Source: Paenibacillus pinisoli
Lineage (GTDB): Bacteria; Bacillota; Bacilli; Paenibacillales; Paenibacillaceae
Direction: 5' to 3'
Assembly (NCBI RefSeq): GCF_003605435.1
Contig: NZ_QXQB01000007.1
Coordinates: forward strand, 124,001 to 188,000
Length of the DNA: 64,000 nt
A model generated the notes under the pieces. It had not been told where the DNA came from. It made no database searches and saw only the letters and a program-made list of their open reading frames with translations. Below, piece after piece: positions 8,648-16,309 of the stretch. The stretch's first letter is position 1. The number at the start of each line of letters is the position of its first letter. Position numbers and translations under genes: made by a program.

Positions 8648-8860
8648 CCCTCGTTATGGAGTAAGCTGTGTTGTTGCTTATTCCTATGTCGGGACACTTG
8701 ACCTGGCAACGGCGTTTGCCTGGGAGAAGAATGACTAGTTGCTTTAGGAAGGCAAGGGGGCGTTTAAATCTATTCAAAATACCGGATGCTAAAAAAAGTT
8801 TGGGCGCGATGAAAAATATAAGCCTCCTCAGTTGTATTTAAAGTGAAAGGAGGTGCTGAG

Positions 8861-9358
8861 GTGTACAATTCATATGAGCTCAATGAATCTGTACGGCGGG
8901 CCTTGGATCAATATTCGCAAAGCATGATCAAGATTGCTTTTACGTATCTGAAAAATATAGCGGACGCAGAGGAAGTGGCGCAGGACGTATTTCTCGCCTA
9001 CTTACAGAAGCGACCCGTATTTGAAAGCAGCGAGCATGAGAAGGCATGGCTGATTAGAACGACGATTAATAAAAGTAAAAATATGCTGAAAACCGGATGG
9101 TTCAAAAGCAGGAATCCTGTTCCCGAAGACTTAAGCTACCTCCCGAAAGAAGAAAATGAGGTTCTACAGGCCGTGCTGGCTTTGGACAAGAAGTATCGAA
9201 TTCCGATTCATCTGCACTATTATGAGGGATATTCTATCCAGGAAATTGCAGCTATTATGCGGACCAAGTCGGCAACGGTTGGAACATGGCTTGCAAGAGG
9301 ACGCCTTATCTTAAAAGAAAAGATTGGAGGCCTGGAGGATGAAAAAATCAGTTTATAA
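8861..9358 (+). CDS. ECF-type RNA polymerase sigma factor
   Basis: Alternative sigma factor of about 165 residues. The GTG at 8861 is preceded by a near-perfect AAAGGAGGTG at a 5-base distance; an upstream in-frame ATG lies inside this site. Sigma region 2 is in residues 20-85 (FTYLKNIADAEEVAQDVFLA, the core-binding and -10 recognition helix) and region 4 in 110-160 (IHLHYYEGYSIQEIAAIMRT, KSATVGTWLARGR, the -35 helix-turn-helix). It overlaps the next gene by 20 bp, so the two are translated together. The partner has one membrane segment and is a plausible anti-sigma or effector. Confidence 0.9.
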   Translation: MYNSYELNESVRRALDQYSQSMIKIAFTYLKNIADAEEVAQDVFLAYLQKRPVFESSEHEKAWLIRTTINKSKNMLKTGWFKSRNPVPEDLSYLPKEENEVLQAVLALDKKYRIPIHLHYYEGYSIQEIAAIMRTKSATVGTWLARGRLILKEKIGGLEDEKISL

Positions 9359-10181
9359 ATCGGCGATGTCTCGTGTGAAGACCAGCGAGAACTTTGAAGA
9401 GGCAACGTACCGGAAGCTGATGTCCGAAATGGAAAAAACAACACCATCAAAGATAAATGACCAAAAGGAGCGGGTTAGAATGAATACAGCGAAAAAAAGA
9501 ACGATTACAGGCTGGTCTATCGGAATTGCGGCATGTGCGGTATTGTCGGTGAGCTTGATTGCCACGAATCAGACGGCGCCCAAGCTGCCGGGCCAGCCCC
9601 CAACGACAATTACACAACCGCCGATTTCGGGCAAAGTTGCCGTGAATATCGACGGTGTTATTACGGAAGTAAGCGCGGACGGCAAAAGCTTCAAGGTCGG
9701 CGATCTATGGGTTCAAGTAACCGATCAAACGAAGCTAGGCAGCAACGAGCCAACGGCAACAGCGCCTTCTGAAGAGCTTCTTCAAAAGGAATTCAAAGTC
9801 GGCAACATCGTCTCGGGTTATACCTCCCAGGATGTGGGCAGCGGCAAAGTAACGGCAGACGTCATCTACAACAACATGGCACCGGCGAAGGAGGAAGCAA
9901 GCGCACCGCCGGTTACAGGCAAGGCAATGGTGAATATTGACGGACAAATTACTGAAGTAAGCGCAGACGGCAAGAGCTTCAAAGTAGGCGATCTTTGGGT
10001 AACGGTAACCGACGACACGCTTCTCGGCATCCCAGGCCCGACTGCGGCTGAGCCTTCCGAAGAGCTGCTGCAGAAGGAGTTCAAAGTGGGCAATATCGTA
10101 TCCGGTTATACATCGGAAGATCTGAGCACAGGTAAAGTGAACGCGACACGCATCTACAACAACATGGCTCCGCAACAATAA
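9339..10181 (+). CDS. Single-pass membrane protein with two tandem DUF5666-like domains
   Basis: Protein of 280 residues starting at the ATG at 9339 (GGAGG just upstream, inside the end of the sigma gene). Residues 1-54 are cytoplasmic and charged, 55-76 form one membrane helix, and the rest is outside. The outer part is two near-identical copies of one beta-rich domain, residues about 98-182 and 193-278. Both copies contain VNIDG, ITEVSADGKSFKVGDLWV, PSEELLQKEFKVGNIVSGYT and IYNNMAP. The layout, membrane helix and overlap with an ECF sigma gene suggest an anti-sigma factor or its sensor, but the usual zinc-binding anti-sigma motif is absent. The duplication is also clear at the DNA level with a 285-bp period. 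Confidence 0.82.
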   Translation: MKKSVYKSAMSRVKTSENFEEATYRKLMSEMEKTTPSKINDQKERVRMNTAKKRTITGWSIGIAACAVLSVSLIATNQTAPKLPGQPPTTITQPPISGKVAVNIDGVITEVSADGKSFKVGDLWVQVTDQTKLGSNEPTATAPSEELLQKEFKVGNIVSGYTSQDVGSGKVTADVIYNNMAPAKEEASAPPVTGKAMVNIDGQITEVSADGKSFKVGDLWVTVTDDTLLGIPGPTAAEPSEELLQKEFKVGNIVSGYTSEDLSTGKVNATRIYNNMAPQQ

Positions 10182-10206
10182 GATCGGGCTTTAATAATAT
10201 GCAAAT

Positions 10207-10252
10207 AAACTGCAAGATCGCGTCCTATGGGGGCGGTCTTTGCAGTTTTTTT
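10207..10252 (+). terminator. Terminator of the ECF sigma operon
   Basis: AAACTGCAAGA pairs with TCTTTGCAGTTT around a GC-rich loop and runs into seven T residues, about 25 bp past the stop codon at 10181. Confidence 0.9.
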
Positions 10253-10329
10253 GTTGCGTGAAGCGGAAAACTGTAGGATCTGAATGGGAGAAAGCCTATC
10301 TTGGAATTCTATAAGCGGAGGTGATTCTG

Positions 10330-10827
10330 GTGAAGATGAAAGAATCCATATCAGAACGGGAGCAGGCAATCCAAAAGGTCCGAGAGTTGATCAAAGGCAT
10401 CGATGTAGCGATGCTGACCACGATCTCGGGCGAAGATGGCCTCGTATCCCGTCCTATGAAGACGCAGGAAATCGAGTTCGACGGAGATTTATGGTTCGTG
10501 ACGATGAAGGATACCGCTAAATTCCAAGAAATTCGGATCAGTCCCAGCGTGAACGTCTCATACGCGGGACAATCCTATGTATCGATTAGGGGCAAAGCCG
10601 AATTTGTAGAGGATCTGGAGAAGAAGAAGGAATACTGGAACAAGGCGTATGAGAAGCTGCTGCATGCTTCCTACGATGACCCGAATGTCGTCCTGATTAA
10701 GGTTCATGCAGAGACAGCGGAATATTGGGAGAGCGGCAGTATCATCAAGTCGGCGAAGCTCCTGCTTCATCAATTGACGGGAGCGGGCGGGGACAGCAAG
10801 CTGAACGAGACCGTCCAGCTGAACTAG
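10330..10827 (+). CDS. Pyridoxamine 5'-phosphate oxidase-like / general stress protein 26 family
   Basis: Small split-barrel flavin-binding-type protein of about 165 residues. I chose the GTG at 10330, which is 5 bases from GGAGGTGA; ATG at 10336 is an alternative. Residues 25-120 form the barrel (VAMLTTISGEDGLVSRPMKT, DLWFVTMKDTAKFQEI, VNVSYAGQSYVSIRGKAEFV), as in B. subtilis YdaG/GS26. The C-terminal AETAEYWESGS is typical of this family. Members bind FMN or related cofactors; the true reaction is usually unknown and they often respond to general stress. It stands alone between two terminators or convergent genes. Confidence 0.85.
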   Translation: MKMKESISEREQAIQKVRELIKGIDVAMLTTISGEDGLVSRPMKTQEIEFDGDLWFVTMKDTAKFQEIRISPSVNVSYAGQSYVSIRGKAEFVEDLEKKKEYWNKAYEKLLHASYDDPNVVLIKVHAETAEYWESGSIIKSAKLLLHQLTGAGGDSKLNETVQLN

Positions 10828-10851
10828 CGCCCCTAGGCACTGACTGCTTGC

Positions 10852-11487
10852 TTATGTCCGAGGCGGATGCTGCGGGTCATCCGAGCCGCGTCCTACATAT
10901 TCCAGGGCTTGCATATGCGTTTTGGTCAGATCAATGAGCTCCTGAATGAACTCTTCCTGGGAGGCTCGGAATCCCGTCTCAATCCAGTGGCGCACCAGCC
11001 CATAGAAGCCGTAGGCCGTGTACCGCTTGAAGTAGTCCATATTGACGGGCATCCGATTAATCGTCTCGAACCGGAATTGCTCATGGTAGATCTTCAGCAG
11101 CGTCTGAGGAAATCCCGTATGGAGCCCCGGCAGGGTGTCCTCGTACATGATCAGCTCGAAGAAGTCGCGATTCTCGTATATGTACGACAGAATGCGGAAG
11201 GAGGGGACGCCGAGCTTGTCCGTATGGACCTTCTGCCCAGGGGAGTAAGGCTCTCCGACAGCCGCTTCCAGTCCTTGCAGCATCGTATTCAGCAGATCTT
11301 CCGCCAGCTCGATCTTGTCTTGGTAATGCACATAGAAGGTGCTCCGGTTATAGGCGGCTCCTTCCACGATATCCTTTACCGTCACTGTATGATAGCCCTT
11401 CTCCTTCACCAGCTTGATGAAGGCTGAGCGCAGATGCTCTCTCGTCCGGTTCTGCCTGCGGGTTGCGGCCGTCCGTTCTTTATCCAT
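10852..11487 (-). CDS. TetR/AcrR-family regulator
   Basis: Repressor-type regulator of about 211 residues, starting at the ATG at 11487 behind GGAGG. The N-terminal HTH is residues 15-60 (RSAFIKLVKEKGYHTVTVKD and AAYNRSTFYVHYQDK). The C-terminal ligand domain (FFELIMYEDTLPGL, YTAYGFYGLVRHWIETGF) is of the type found in regulators of short-chain dehydrogenases and exporters. It is divergent from an SDR gene; the 180-bp gap holds an inverted repeat that is the likely operator. It probably represses both itself and the SDR gene. Confidence 0.9.
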   Translation of the reverse strand: MDKERTAATRRQNRTREHLRSAFIKLVKEKGYHTVTVKDIVEGAAYNRSTFYVHYQDKIELAEDLLNTMLQGLEAAVGEPYSPGQKVHTDKLGVPSFRILSYIYENRDFFELIMYEDTLPGLHTGFPQTLLKIYHEQFRFETINRMPVNMDYFKRYTAYGFYGLVRHWIETGFRASQEEFIQELIDLTKTHMQALEYVGRGSDDPQHPPRT

Positions 11488-11525
11488 TCTCCAGGCCTCC
11501 TTCGAAAAAAGACACTTTTCCCGTG

Positions 11526-11546
11526 TGTGTCGACGAATGCGACACA
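11526..11546. promoter_or_regulatory. Candidate TetR operator
   Basis: TGTGTCG (11526-11532) and CGACACA (11540-11546) are perfect inverted repeats with a 7-base gap. They lie between the divergent TetR and SDR genes, 39 bp upstream of the TetR start. The spacing and position fit a TetR dimer site. Confidence 0.5.
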
Positions 11547-11563
11547 TCGCAAAAGGTTGCTGA

Positions 11564-11591
11564 TTGTGATCTATATTCAGAGTCGTACAAT
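11564..11591 (+). promoter_or_regulatory. Possible SigA promoter for the SDR gene
   Basis: TTGTGA and TACAAT are separated by 16 bases, about 75 bp upstream of the SDR start and just downstream of the inverted repeat. Reasonable but not unique match. Confidence 0.3.
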
Positions 11592-11667
11592 GAAATTGTA
11601 GTCAAAATTAAACAGATGCGTATAGCTTCTGCAAGCATACGACTCTATTATACGGGAGGTTTCCTTA

Positions 11668-12405
11668 ATGGGTAAACTCGAAAACAAAGTCGCCATTATC
11701 ACAGGCGGAGCATCCGGCATTGGCGCCGCTACAGCACGTCTATTCGTGTCCGAAGGCGCGAAGGTCGTGCTGGTCGATCTGAACGAAGAGAAAGGCAAGG
11801 CGTTCGAGCAGGAGCTGAAAGCGTTAGAGGCGGATGCGCTGTTCGTAAAGGCTAATATTACAAGTGAAGAAGAAGTGGCTGGCGTGTTCCAGCAGGCGAA
11901 GGATGCTTTTGGACGCGTAGATATCGTGTTCAACAACGCGGGCATCGGACGTGTGCATCCGACGCATGAGCTGGAGTATGCCGAGTGGCGCAATACGGTG
12001 AACGTGGACCTTGACGGCGTGTTCCTGGTCGCCCGCGAGGCGATTCGGGCGATGCTGGCATCCGGCGGCGGCACTATCGTCAATACCGCTTCGATGTACG
12101 GCTGGGTGGGATCCCCAGGCTCCGCGGCTTATAATGCGGCCAAGGGCGGCGTTGTGAACCTGACTCGTTCGCTTGCGCTTGAATACGCGGAGAAGAATAT
12201 TCGTGTGAACGCGCTGTGCCCAGGGTTTATTGATACGCCGATCATTCCGGAGGAGAGCAAGCAAGCACTATCAGCTATGACGCCGATGAAGCGTCTTGGA
12301 CAAGCGGAAGAGATGGCGAAGGCCGTATTGTTCATGGCCAGCGACGATTCTTCCTTCATGACGGGCGGCAGCCTGATCGTGGATGGCGGTTATACGGCTC
12401 AGTAA
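11668..12405 (+). CDS. Short-chain dehydrogenase/reductase (classical SDR)
   Basis: NAD(P)-dependent oxidoreductase of 245 residues with all classical SDR motifs: TGGASGIG cofactor loop (12-19), NNAG (about 90-93), catalytic Ser in NTASMYGW, and YNAAK with the catalytic Tyr and Lys (about 154-158). The acidic VLVDLNEE after the second strand suggests NAD preference. The C-terminus VDGGYTAQ is typical of FabG/cyclohexanol-type enzymes. The ATG has GGGAGG 8-10 bases upstream. It is divergent from a TetR gene and followed by its own terminator, so it is probably a TetR-controlled single gene that handles a hydroxy/keto compound. Confidence 0.9.
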   Translation: MGKLENKVAIITGGASGIGAATARLFVSEGAKVVLVDLNEEKGKAFEQELKALEADALFVKANITSEEEVAGVFQQAKDAFGRVDIVFNNAGIGRVHPTHELEYAEWRNTVNVDLDGVFLVAREAIRAMLASGGGTIVNTASMYGWVGSPGSAAYNAAKGGVVNLTRSLALEYAEKNIRVNALCPGFIDTPIIPEESKQALSAMTPMKRLGQAEEMAKAVLFMASDDSSFMTGGSLIVDGGYTAQ

Positions 12406-12425
12406 TAGATATGGTCCACGGCGGA

Positions 12426-12467
12426 AGCCTGTTACTCACTCCCAAGGTGAGCGGCAGGCTTTTTTTA
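12426..12467 (+). terminator. Terminator after the SDR gene
   Basis: AGCCTG and CAGGCT close a longer imperfect stem containing TCAC/GTGA, followed by eight T residues. Confidence 0.85.
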
Positions 12468-12481
12468 TTTGGAAAAAACCC

Positions 12482-12512
12482 TTGAAAGTGACGCTGCGTC
12501 ATTTTGTATAAT
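12482..12512 (+). promoter_or_regulatory. MerR-type promoter: 19-bp spacer with central dyad
   Basis: The -35 TTGAAA (12482-12487) and -10 TATAAT (12507-12512) are 19 bases apart, two more than optimal. The spacer holds the perfect dyad TGACGC-T-GCGTCA (12489-12501), which extends through AAA/TTT with one mismatch pair. This is the signature of promoters that MerR-family proteins activate by untwisting DNA. A MerR gene is the second gene of the operon it drives. Confidence 0.8.
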
Positions 12513-12543
12513 CAACCCAGAACACTTCAAGGAGATGATTGTC

Positions 12544-12693
12544 ATGAAATCCGGAGACATTATTATTTATGCTTGCGTCATTGTTGGCGCCGGGATCGGC
12601 CTTATGCTGGATCAGGCGCTCCCTGGCGTGCTGGTCGGATTAGGGTTGGGCTATATGATCAAGTATGCTATAGATAACAAAAAGGAAGAATAG
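12544..12693 (+). CDS. Small membrane protein, 49 residues
   Basis: The ATG at 12544 is preceded by AAGGAGATGA. The protein has two short hydrophobic segments (IIIYACVIVGAGIGLML and LVGLGLGYMIKYAI) and a charged KKEE tail. It is the first gene of the MerR-controlled operon, 32 bp after the -10. Glycine-rich two-helix proteins like this are common and uncharacterised in Paenibacillus-type genomes. Its place ahead of a regulator and a transporter suggests a membrane role in the same response. Confidence 0.75.
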   Translation: MKSGDIIIYACVIVGAGIGLMLDQALPGVLVGLGLGYMIKYAIDNKKEE

Positions 12694-12719
12694 ATTTCGG
12701 TGGTGGGGGGTGCAAGGAA

Positions 12720-13496
12720 TTGATTCATATCAAAGAGGTTGCTAAGCAGACACAAATTACGGTTCGAACGCTCCGTTATTATGATCAGATTGGTCTGCTC
12801 TCAGCTCCTTCCAAGACAGAAGGGGGACATCGTCTTTATTCCGAGGAAGAGCTGAAGAAGCTGCAATACATTCACTTTTTCAAGCGTATGGGATACAAAT
12901 TGCAGGAGATTAAAGACATGCTGTCAGACCCCGAATGGGATTGGTCGTCGGGCTTGAAGAGCCAGCTGGCCTTTATTCTTGAGGAACAGAGGCGCTTGAG
13001 AAGCATGGAGCTGTCTATGCGTGAGCTTATTAACGGAATTGCCGTCGAGGGCGGGAATGAGCCGCTGGCGGTCCAGAAGCTTATTCAGCTGTCGAACCAG
13101 CACAAGAAGGGGCTGCCGGATTTGAAGGAGCATCAGTTGAAGGCCAAGGAACCGGATCTCTGGGCCAAGCTTCCCAAGATGAATGGCGAAGACCCGGATT
13201 CGCTGGAGTGGATTGCGCTGCTGGGCCAGATCAAGCGCTTGATCAAGGGCGATCCGGCTTCATCGAAGGTGCAGAATATTATACGGCGAATGGCAGAGAA
13301 GCAGGGGGAGCAATTCGGGGATGAGGAGCAGTTCGTCAATGAGCTGTGGGAGATCAGAAAGTCGCCTAAGCAATCGGAGCAGCTCGGGCTTTATCCAATC
13401 GAGCAGGAAGTGCTTGATTTCATGGAGCAAGCATTCCAGATCTATCTCTCTGCTGCAGATAGCAGAATAAGCAAGGAGGAGACAGATGAGCACTGA
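12720..13496 (+). CDS. MerR-family transcriptional regulator
   Basis: Regulator of 258 residues. The TTG start has GGGGTG and AAGGA nearby. Residues 1-70 are the MerR winged HTH (IKEVAKQTQITVRTLRYYDQ, then GGHRLYSEEELKKLQYIHFF). A coiled-coil dimer helix follows (FILEEQRRLRSMELSMRELI). The C-terminal 150 residues have a helical TipAS-like ligand-binding domain. There are no clustered Cys, so it senses an organic molecule rather than a metal. It sits between a small membrane protein and a transporter gene that it overlaps by 11 bp, behind a promoter with a MerR dyad. Confidence 0.9.
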   Translation: MIHIKEVAKQTQITVRTLRYYDQIGLLSAPSKTEGGHRLYSEEELKKLQYIHFFKRMGYKLQEIKDMLSDPEWDWSSGLKSQLAFILEEQRRLRSMELSMRELINGIAVEGGNEPLAVQKLIQLSNQHKKGLPDLKEHQLKAKEPDLWAKLPKMNGEDPDSLEWIALLGQIKRLIKGDPASSKVQNIIRRMAEKQGEQFGDEEQFVNELWEIRKSPKQSEQLGLYPIEQEVLDFMEQAFQIYLSAADSRISKEETDEH

Positions 13497-14145
13497 GCTG
13501 CTGATTACAGTGGGAGGGTTGGCTTTATTAGATACGCTAAGTCCTGCGACCTTGGGCGTGACGGTGTACTTGCTGCTTACGGAGAAAGAGCGGCTCAGCT
13601 CCCGTCTCATGATCTATCTGGCGACAGTTGCCGTTTTTTATTTTTCCGTAGGCGCTGCTTTGATGCTGGGTCTGGATGCGCTGCTCCCGGCTATGACATC
13701 GCTATTGGAGAATCGTACGATCAGCTGGGGATTGTTCATCTTGGGCGCCCTGTTGTTCATCGCAAGCTTCTATTATCCCAAGAACAAAAAATCATCGAAT
13801 ATGCCGCGGCTAAGATCCAAGAGCATGGCTGCCATGATTGCGCTTGGCTTTACAACATCGTTAGTCGAGGTTGGAATGGCTTTTCCGTATTTTGCGGCTA
13901 TCGGGCTGATGACAGCCCATCAATTGCCGTTGCTCCAATGGCTGCCGCTGCTGGCCGGATACAATTTCATTATGGTGCTGCCGCCGCTGGTCGTATTTGT
14001 CCTGCATAGCTTGCTAGGCAGAGTGATGCAGAGACCGCTGGAGAAGCTTCAAGCTTACTTCGCCAAGCATTCGGGATCGGCTGCCTCTTGGATTATGTGT
14101 ATTGTCGGATTAATCCTGATCTTTAATACGTTGGACTATCTATGA
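13486..14145 (+). CDS. GAP/LysE-superfamily membrane transporter
   Basis: Integral membrane protein of 219 residues with about six hydrophobic helices. The N-terminus LALLDTLSPATLGVTVYLLL carries the conserved D-x-x-x-P signature of the GAP (Sap) family within the LysE exporter superfamily. A second repeat begins near MIALGFTTSLVEVGMAFPY. Known relatives export amino acids, small metabolites or glycolipids. The ATG at 13486 lies within the end of the MerR gene and is preceded by AAGGAGG, so translation is coupled. It is the likely effector of this operon. Confidence 0.8.
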   Translation: MSTELLITVGGLALLDTLSPATLGVTVYLLLTEKERLSSRLMIYLATVAVFYFSVGAALMLGLDALLPAMTSLLENRTISWGLFILGALLFIASFYYPKNKKSSNMPRLRSKSMAAMIALGFTTSLVEVGMAFPYFAAIGLMTAHQLPLLQWLPLLAGYNFIMVLPPLVVFVLHSLLGRVMQRPLEKLQAYFAKHSGSAASWIMCIVGLILIFNTLDYL

Positions 14146-14179
14146 GGAGAGTGCAGGGGAAGCCTGCAGCGCTTTATTC

Positions 14180-14230
14180 AAAACCAAAGCCGAGTCCCTG
14201 GCATATACTGGGGCAAAGCTTTGGTTTTTT
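14180..14230 (+). terminator. Terminator of the MerR operon
   Basis: AACCAAAGC and GCTTTGGTT form a 9-bp stem with a long loop, ending in six T residues. Confidence 0.75.
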
Positions 14231-14305
14231 GTGTGGATTGGGTTGGTAAAGGAAGCTTTCTCCCGACTTAACAGCAACAGGATCGCAGCACTAAAATTTA
14301 ACGGC

Positions 14306-14334
14306 TTTCAAATACCAACTAACTATCATATAAT
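14306..14334 (+). promoter_or_regulatory. Probable SigA promoter of mqo, and the rest of the 341-bp gap
   Basis: The gap 14146-14486 contains the terminator above and then a very AT-rich stretch. TTTCAA and TATAAT are 17 bases apart here. The deduced leader is about 145 nt and contains a 6-bp hairpin, GGTGCG/CGCACC, at about 14393-14414. I see no known riboswitch. Confidence 0.5.
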
Positions 14335-14486
14335 AGTATATATATTAAATTCAAAATATTTTGTTGTTCGGATTAGTTTTTCATTTAGAAAAGGTGCGTG
14401 ACTGGTTCGCACCCTGCTTTGCTATGTACTTTGAGCGGGAGGTCTTACATCTTTTCTTTAAATATTAGCGTGTAAGGGCGGTAAAA

Positions 14487-15986
14487 ATGGGTGACAAACA
14501 AACCAAATCAGACGTTATCTTAATTGGTGCTGGCATTATGAGTGCAACTTTGGGGGCATTGCTGAAGGAACTGGTCCCCAGCTGGAAAATCACGGTGTTT
14601 GAGAAGCTGCCAAGCGCAGGCGAAGAAAGCTCGAATGAATGGAACAATGCCGGAACCGGCCATGCGGCTCTGTGCGAGCTGAACTACACTTCCGAGAAGA
14701 AGGACGGGTCTGTAGACATCGGCAAAGCGATCCAAATCAATGAGCAATTCCAAGTCTCCATGCAGTTCTGGTCTTACCTGGTGAACAACAATTTGCTTCG
14801 CAATCCTCAGGACTTTATTATGCCCATCCCGCATATGAGTCTAGTCCAAGGGGACAAGAATGTCGCTTTCTTGAAGAAGCGCTATGAGGCCATGTCCGCG
14901 AATCCATTGTTCAAAGGCATGGAATTCTCCGAAGATCCGAAGAAGCTGATGGAATGGATTCCGCTCATCATGCAGAACCGCAATGTGGGCGAAAAGATTG
15001 CAGCTACGAAAATTGACACGGGCACGGACGTGAACTTTGGCGCTTTAACGCGCATGATGTTTGACTATCTGAAGAGCCAGAACGTGGATATCAAGTACAA
15101 GCATAGTGTCAATAACATGAAGCGTACGGGCGATGGCGGCTGGGAGCTGAAAGTGCGCAATGAAACCAGCGGCACAACCGAGCATCATACAGCCAAATTC
15201 GTATTTATCGGCGGCGGCGGCGGAAGCCTTCATCTGCTCCAGAAATCCGGCATCCCAGAAGGCAAGCGCATGGGAGGTTTCCCGGTCAGCGGTATATTCA
15301 TGGTGTGCAACAACCCTGAGGTGGTTGAGCAGCATCACGCGAAAGTATACGGCAAAGCGAAGGTCGGCGCGCCTCCGATGTCGGTGCCGCATCTGGATAC
15401 CCGTTTCATCGACAACAAGAAATCGCTGCTCTTCGGTCCGTTCGCAGGCTTCTCGCCGAAGTTCCTGAAGACGGGCTCCATGTTCGACTTGATCACTTCC
15501 GTCAAGCCGAATAACTTGTTCACCATGCTGGCGGCAGGGGCGAAGAACATGTCGCTGACCAAATATCTCATCGAGCAAGTGATGCTGTCGAAGGAGAAAC
15601 GTATGGAGGAGCTTCGCGAGTTTATCCCGAATGCCCGTATCGAGGACTGGGATCTCGTGGTAGCCGGCCAGCGCGTGCAGGTCATCAAAGATACGGAAGC
15701 CGGCGGCAAAGGCACGCTCCAATTCGGAACGGAAGTCGTCAGCGCGGCTGACGGATCAATCGCCGCTCTGTTAGGCGCTTCACCAGGCGCATCGACGGCA
15801 GTATCCGTTATGCTTGAAGTATTGAACAAGTGCTTCCCGCAGCATATCAAGGAGTGGGAGCCGAAGATCAAAGCTATGATTCCTTCGTATGGCGAGTCCT
15901 TGTTGAATAATCCTGCTCTGCTTGAGGAAGTTCATGCTACGACAGCACAGACGCTTCGCTTAAGCCGGGAATTGCAGCCAGTCTAG
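14487..15986 (+). CDS. mqo: Malate:quinone oxidoreductase
   Basis: Peripheral membrane FAD enzyme of 499 residues that oxidises malate to oxaloacetate and passes electrons to quinone, replacing or bypassing NAD-dependent malate dehydrogenase in the TCA cycle. The FAD motif is VILIGAGIMSATLGALLKEL (residues 10-29). Diagnostic segments are EESSNEWNNAGTGHAALCEL, PIPHMSLVQG, GALTRMMFDYL, the FIGGGGGSLHLLQKSGI second dinucleotide motif, and LLGASPGASTAV near the C-terminus. Length matches the family. It is monocistronic, with its own promoter and terminator. Confidence 0.97.
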   Translation: MGDKQTKSDVILIGAGIMSATLGALLKELVPSWKITVFEKLPSAGEESSNEWNNAGTGHAALCELNYTSEKKDGSVDIGKAIQINEQFQVSMQFWSYLVNNNLLRNPQDFIMPIPHMSLVQGDKNVAFLKKRYEAMSANPLFKGMEFSEDPKKLMEWIPLIMQNRNVGEKIAATKIDTGTDVNFGALTRMMFDYLKSQNVDIKYKHSVNNMKRTGDGGWELKVRNETSGTTEHHTAKFVFIGGGGGSLHLLQKSGIPEGKRMGGFPVSGIFMVCNNPEVVEQHHAKVYGKAKVGAPPMSVPHLDTRFIDNKKSLLFGPFAGFSPKFLKTGSMFDLITSVKPNNLFTMLAAGAKNMSLTKYLIEQVMLSKEKRMEELREFIPNARIEDWDLVVAGQRVQVIKDTEAGGKGTLQFGTEVVSAADGSIAALLGASPGASTAVSVMLEVLNKCFPQHIKEWEPKIKAMIPSYGESLLNNPALLEEVHATTAQTLRLSRELQPV

Positions 15987-16013
15987 CCCTTATATCCATC
16001 ATCAACGAATGAT

Positions 16014-16053
16014 GCGGCCTTTTATCCATGAATAGATGGATGGGGCCGCTTTT
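16014..16053 (+). terminator. Terminator of mqo
   Basis: GCGGCC...TATCCAT pairs with ATGGATG...GGCCGC and runs into TTTT. Confidence 0.85.
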
Positions 16054-16121
16054 GTTATACCCGGCTGGCTGCAAACCTTAGACAAAGCGCGGCTTCTATG
16101 ATATGGTATCTGTAATCCATA

Positions 16122-16151
16122 GGCATTCCACTCTTTCTCGAGTGGGGTGCC
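16122..16151 (+). ncRNA. Strong hairpin in the L25 leader
   Basis: GGCATTCCACTC (16122-16133) and GAGTGGGGTGCC (16140-16151) form a continuous 12-bp stem with two G-U pairs and a 6-base loop. It lies about 160 bp upstream of the L25/Ctc gene without an immediate T tract (GGGGTTTTT follows 23 bases later). It could be part of a leader RNA or attenuator; function is not established. Confidence 0.4.
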
Positions 16152-16226
16152 TTCGCGCGTATTAAGGGGTTTTTACATTAAATGTATAGCTCTATGGGCG
16201 CGAGAAGGGTTATGGGAGGTGATGCT

Positions 16227-16292
16227 ATGTTTCTCTTTGTATCCCCGCCAGGGGAGGGTTCAGCGATTAGGCAATTCACGCTAAATTCATGA
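16227..16292 (+). CDS. Possible 21-residue leader peptide before L25
   Basis: An ATG at 16227 is preceded by a strong GGGAGGTGAT. The frame encodes MFLFVSPPGEGSAIRQFTLN plus Ser and stops at a TGA at 16290. That TGA shares four bases (ATGA) with an in-frame upstream ATG of the L25 gene at 16289, and lies 17 bp before the preferred L25 start. The good binding site and the contiguous overlap suggest it is translated and coupled to L25. The peptide itself matches nothing I know; it may act only as a translational control element. Confidence 0.4.
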   Translation: MFLFVSPPGEGSAIRQFTLNS

Positions 16293-16309
16293 AGAGGAGC
16301 GAATTTATT

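Noticed and set aside
14393..14414. Hairpin in the mqo leader as a riboswitch
   Set aside because: Only a 6-bp stem with no conserved aptamer features that I recognise.
15045..15722. Open frame antisense to mqo
   Set aside because: mqo motifs are unmistakable on the plus strand; the minus frame has shadow composition and no start signal.
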